Notes under the pieces: model-generated | Databases searched by the model: none | Told to the model about the DNA's origin: nothing | What the model saw: only the letters and a program-made list of their open reading frames with translations | Position numbers and translations under genes: made by a program | Shown here: piece after piece, positions 60,391 to 64,000 of the stretch | Numbering within the stretch: the first letter of the stretch is position 1 | How the letters are laid out: every line of letters starts with the position of its first letter | Assembly (NCBI GenBank): GCA_028551475.1 | Contig: CM052362.1 | Location: 20,070,021-20,134,020, forward strand | DNA length: 64,000 bases | Direction: 5' to 3' | Origin: Casuarina equisetifolia | Taxonomy: Eukaryota > Streptophyta > Magnoliopsida > Fagales > Casuarinaceae

Positions 60391-62500
60391 AATAAGTCTC
60401 GGACAAAAACATTTAATGGGTTACGATTCATTCCTTCCGTTTGCTGCGTAGTTGCTGGCGGAAATATTTATACTCGTTGTCTCAGGATAATCGCTTAACA
60501 GTACAGCCGCAACCGGCGCTTAAATATTTGTACTTGGGACTTTTTCCAGTTTCCGGCTGTCTTAGGAGGCGACATGATCTTTACATAGTAAGAAAAACAG
60601 AGGCCTGAAAGAGAGAACGAGAACCACGATTTTGAGTTTCCAGCAAGCCACGGCATAGTGGGCTTGACCTCGGGACAATTGATTACTTGAATGTCTTCGA
60701 TAATTACATTCACATGTTCTGTCGAATCGGCTTATTTAACAACGGGCGTTCTACACACGGACTTGGACATATGCTCTGGGTAATTTTTACTTTGCAAACT
60801 GGTCAAGGCTGATTAGGCTTATTAAAAGATCACAAGCAGCGGACCAATCCACATCTGGATTAATAAACTGTGGGAAATGTCTCGGTATTAGGGCGTGAGA
60901 GAGCCAGAAAATCATGTATCATCTTTGTTGAGGACGCTGGGTAAATCTTGTGATGATACTCTTTATTAGCGAAAAATAAGTGTTCTATTATAGCACAGGT
61001 TCAAATGCAATACTCTTCCGCTTGTGAACCAAAATCCAGAAAGCATCTTTATGGTATTGAAATGATCTACTAAAATCTATATTTTACATTCCTTAAACCC
61101 CTAAACCCTAAAAAAGAAAACTAAAATCCGCTTCACAAGTCAATTTAAGGAATTTTTATTTTATTTTAAATGTTGTCGTTGGAGTGTAAAAAGGTGAGAA
61201 TTAGGTGGAATTTTGGTGTCATTTCATGCACGCCACTCCGACCCTACGTAGCCAACATCAAATCATTTTACCAAAACATATTCGTGTCGGCATGGACGGA
61301 CCAAGGGGTCCACTGAAGAAGTTTCGGAACTTTCAAACCATAGAAAGAGTGCTACTCTAAATAGTCTTAGCCCCTGGATCACGGAAGCTTAACCAAAGAA
61401 CTTAGAGGTCTTTGCCCGTGTTGACAATGTCTAATTGCCGCAAGTCACGGATCTCGACGGTCTTGACAACAATTCATCAACGGTAGCACATGAAGTAAGC
61501 GTTTTTTTTTTTTTTTTTTCTCCTCGCTAGTAGCTTGCACGTTATGTTGTTTAGACGACCCATAATTTTGAAAAGAACGAAAGAATGAAAACTATCCAAG
61601 ATTGAGTTCAATGTCAATTCCTTTTTCTAATTCCCTACTCCATAAAACAAAGAAAATTTTACACCCTTTGAACGAACACTCATACAAGACTTTTGAAACT
61701 ACTTATTACCTTCTTTCAGAAAATGATATCATCTATGAACGTAGCCCGCACGCCAAATGTTTTGCATAATTCCTTTTGAACACAAACTAATTCGGGTAGG
61801 AGAAGAGTATGCGGAATTGACGTTGTCGAATACGGTGGATAACGTTCAGTGATCCCGGTTGAAAATAAATCAGGCCCAGAGATTTGAAGGCCTTCCTATA
61901 TTGTCATAGCAAAGAGGGCCTATACTCGACCCATTAAGCCCTTCCAATAATACAAAAGACGCTTGAAATTCATCCTTCGAAATCGCTTTGCGCCTTGAGT
62001 TCCTTGCTGAGTTTCTTCTCGTTCGAAATGGACGTAACACCGACCATATATATCTATACATATCCAGTGATAACAAAACTGACGGTTCATATTTGATTTG
62101 TTAGTTGGTACCTTTATTTATCATTTTCATACTTGAACACTCCTCTTTAAGTTAGTGACCGATAGAAATCAAAAACATTAAGCTTATGCAAGATTTGATA
62201 TCTCAACATGTAGATAATATAGGATTTCTAAGTCTCTACTTCACATTGTTACTCCCAACACAAAATAAAGGTGAAAAGTTAATCACCTTAATCTGTCCTA
62301 AGGCGGCTTCTTTCGCTCTCACAATCAAAGTGACCGTCTTCTCAATTCCTAGGCAATCAAAAAGAATAGGTAAAGCAAGCCCCTTGCAGCCACCGGATTT
62401 TCTCACAGACACATAGCCAGTGCCCCATTATCAATACAAGCACCAAGGTTTACTAGAATTGCTCTGAACGGTTATTTGCGGAATGATCGTTTATTCTGTG
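60391..62500. other. Spacer, no gene recognised
   Basis: Only short frames without motifs occur, such as 60713-60495 and 62076-61870 on the minus strand. A run of T lies at 61502-61520. Confidence 0.4.
61091..61112 (+). promoter_or_regulatory. Telo-box-like motif
   Basis: The sequence ccttaaacccctaaaccctaaa contains two AAACCCTA-type plant telomere units. Such short motifs act as telo-box promoter elements in many plant genes. No gene start is evident nearby, so it may be chance or an interstitial telomere scar. Confidence 0.4.
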
Positions 62501-62505
62501 TAGTC

Positions 62506-62551
62506 GAATCTTCTTCTATTCATTTAGAGAGAAAGGAATAGAAGAAGATTC
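62506..62551. repeat. Perfect 16-bp inverted repeat
   Basis: GAATCTTCTTCTATTC (62506-62521) and its exact reverse complement GAATAGAAGAAGATTC (62536-62551) flank a 14-base loop. A transcript would form a strong short hairpin. Context is spacer. Confidence 0.85.
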
Positions 62552-62900
62552 AACGATACAAGTTTAGATAATTCAACCATTATTGTTAAAATCAAAAAAG
62601 ATGTGAGAGAAAATATTTCATTTACTAGAAGAGTCAAGCTTACAAATTGTAATAAATTTTTACAAGAACTTTGGAATTTCCCAAGTACAATATTTAAACT
62701 TAGATGATGATATTTTGTAATCGAACAATTTTGTAAATTTTTTTACAGGTGATATATAATTTGACCTTTCACAAAAAAAAAAAAGAATGTATAAATTTTG
62801 CAATTGCATGAGCGGTCACCGTAGTTTTTCAGCCAGAAAACGATGAGCTTGGAAAATACGTGATTCTCCAAAGTTAGGGGCATCACGGATTTTCCAAACT
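62552..62900. other. Spacer, no gene recognised
   Basis: AT-rich sequence between two fold-back structures. An A-run lies at about 62773-62784. Confidence 0.4.
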
Positions 62901-63015
62901 AATATATTTATAGGCATGATCTCTCATTTATGTTTATAGGCATGATCTCTCATTTATGTTTATAGGCATGATCTCTCATTAGTATAAATGAGAGATCAAG
63001 CCTATAAGTATATTA
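62901..63015. repeat. 26-bp tandem repeat ending in an inverted copy
   Basis: The unit tttataggcatgatctctca + tttatg occurs at 62907-62932 and 62933-62958 and partly at 62959-62980. After a 6-base loop it recurs inverted at 62987-63007 with one mismatch in 21 bases. The pairing extends at the outer edge (aatatattta against taagtatatt). The structure resembles a tiny fold-back element. Confidence 0.85.
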
Positions 63016-63017
63016 AG

Positions 63018-63120
63018 GGTGTTCCTCGTGACTTAATGGCAAAAAGTTAAGGAGTTCCTAACCTACAGGTTAAGGTTGAAATTGCTCTCCTCCTATATGT
63101 GTGAATTAAAAGAAAAACAT
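63018..63120 (+). mobile_element. Possible SINE remnant
   Basis: 'taatggcaaaaagttaaggag' resembles an RNA polymerase III box A. 'ggttaaggttgaaattgctc', 35 bases on, resembles a worn box B (GGTTCGAAATC type). An A-rich tail (attaaaagaaaaac) follows at 63105-63118. Short and decayed, so tentative. Confidence 0.35.
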
Positions 63121-63277
63121 TTAAATATATTACTAAAAAGGAGAGGAGAAATTGGCATAATTCTTTTAAAGAAGGGAGCATACTAATATTATAAGGCTAG
63201 TTAGATGTCTTGCTAGGTTTACATGGTCATGTGTAAATATCTCAAAGAGGATGGATGTGTTTATGAATGTGAGACAA

Positions 63278-63430
63278 TACCAAATATGTTGCCGTTATTA
63301 GTTTTAGGAAATTGGAATATTCCTGTATTCATTGAATTTAGTTGTATTACTTAGAATAGGTTTCAAGCCTATAAATATAGACTCACTATTATACAAGCCT
63401 AAACAACTGAATTTAAAATTATTCCCACAA
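63278..63430 (+). mobile_element. Possible short solo LTR or LTR fragment (fossil)
   Basis: A segment starting TGTTGCCG and ending CCCACA with a TATA-like cctataaatatagactcac in its second half, the usual lay-out of plant copia LTRs. No partner, internal region or target repeat is visible. Confidence 0.3.
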
Positions 63431-63469
63431 ACTCATTAAGTTTCGCAGTCTTTCATTTTATAACAGGAT

Positions 63470-63990
63470 AAAGAGCCAATCAAGATTAAGGTTTCCAGTC
63501 ACGTCATTCCAAGCGAGATTAACAGAAATAAAGCGTTTGAGATTTCCAAGCTGCGGAGGAATGGTGCCAATTATTCCAGCGCAGGAAAGATCGAGATATC
63601 TCGATTTTGTCAATGAACTGATGAACTTTGAAGAGCTTTTCGTCTAAATTATTATAACTTAAGTTGAGGTATGTCAGGTTGCAATCAAAGGAACAAAGAG
63701 CTTATCTCACCTTTTAGACCCAAATAATCACACCTAAGATTAAGCGTGACAAAATGACCAGTTTAGTTGCTGCATTGAATTCCAGACTGCCCCAAGGAGA
63801 TACGCTTTAAGTTCTTGTCTGAATATGAGGACTGCTTGTTTTTTTTCTCCCTCTGCATCAAGCCACTACTTTCATGGCCAGTATTGTTGTTAACTCTACA
63901 ACAATTAATCACTAAAAACTACGGTTTGGGCATCATAATGACGATGAATAACGGAAATGTTCACTCTTTGCTTAATTTTGCTGGAGATGG
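63470..63990 (-). pseudogene. Decayed LRR receptor-like protein fragment (EIX/RLP type)
   Basis: Minus-strand reading from about 63700 to 63480 gives LRR pieces: TYLNLSYNNLDEK, then YLDLSCAGIIGTIPPQLGNL and a VNLAWN..NLDWL stretch. These are the N-terminal repeats of the large receptor-like proteins related to tomato EIX receptors, which bind ligands outside the cell. The pieces lie in different frames and stops occur between them. The upstream end (above 63750) is not readable as the usual Cys-rich N-terminal cap. Truncated relic. Confidence 0.65.
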
Positions 63991-64000
63991 ATGATAAGAT

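Noticed and set aside
61091-61112. Interstitial telomere array
   Set aside because: Only about two telomere-like units; better described as a telo-box-like motif or chance.

Overview
This 64 kb window reads as nuclear DNA of a eudicot plant, probably woody. It is AT-rich, has GT-AG introns, carries Ty1/copia relics and non-coding mini-LTR (TRIM) elements, and its genes belong to plant-only families. I cannot name the species. No tRNA, rRNA, CRISPR or bacterial-style operon was seen.

Layout. (1) 1-16.3 kb is gene-poor. A segment of about 3 kb (module A) is present twice, at 903-3362 plus 10020-10410 and at 13308-16320. The first copy is split by a fossil copia element (3363-10019, direct repeat AACTT on both sides), which itself contains a probable solo LTR. 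A second copia fragment lies at about 11.35-12.78 kb. (2) 17.3-28.9 kb is a head-to-tail tandem duplication (about 5.9 and 5.7 kb). Each unit carries an S-type anion channel gene of the SLAH2/SLAH3 type with five coding exons. The upstream copy has one extra base that breaks its frame. The downstream copy encodes 608 residues. (3) 28.9-33.2 kb is mostly non-coding with short tandem repeats. (4) 33.2-41.3 kb, minus strand, holds a MAKR-type membrane-associated kinase regulator and a chloroplast CPBP (CAAX/Abi) intramembrane protease like Arabidopsis SCO4. (5) 42.8-46.4 kb, plus strand and divergent from the protease gene, is a G-type lectin receptor kinase, complete apart from one missing base. 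(6) 44.9-60.4 kb is a third local duplication (module C). It copies the kinase end of the receptor gene, now a pseudogene at 54.0-55.8 kb, and a small three-pass membrane protein that is broken at 52.9-53.5 kb and intact at 59.65-60.2 kb. Four TRIM-like elements, all in the same orientation, lie in this stretch. (7) 60.4-64 kb is non-coding, with fold-back repeats and, at the right edge, a decayed piece of an LRR receptor-like protein on the minus strand.

The genes do not form one pathway. Anion channel, MAKR and lectin kinase are all signalling or membrane proteins, and in Arabidopsis SLAH3 (At5g24030) and a lectin kinase of this type (At5g24080) are near neighbours, which hints at conserved synteny (from memory, not checked here). 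The strongest theme is repeated local duplication. Three independent duplications occupy more than half of the window. The two gene-bearing ones each have a disabled copy, and pairs of paralogues act as filled and empty sites that show where retroelements landed.
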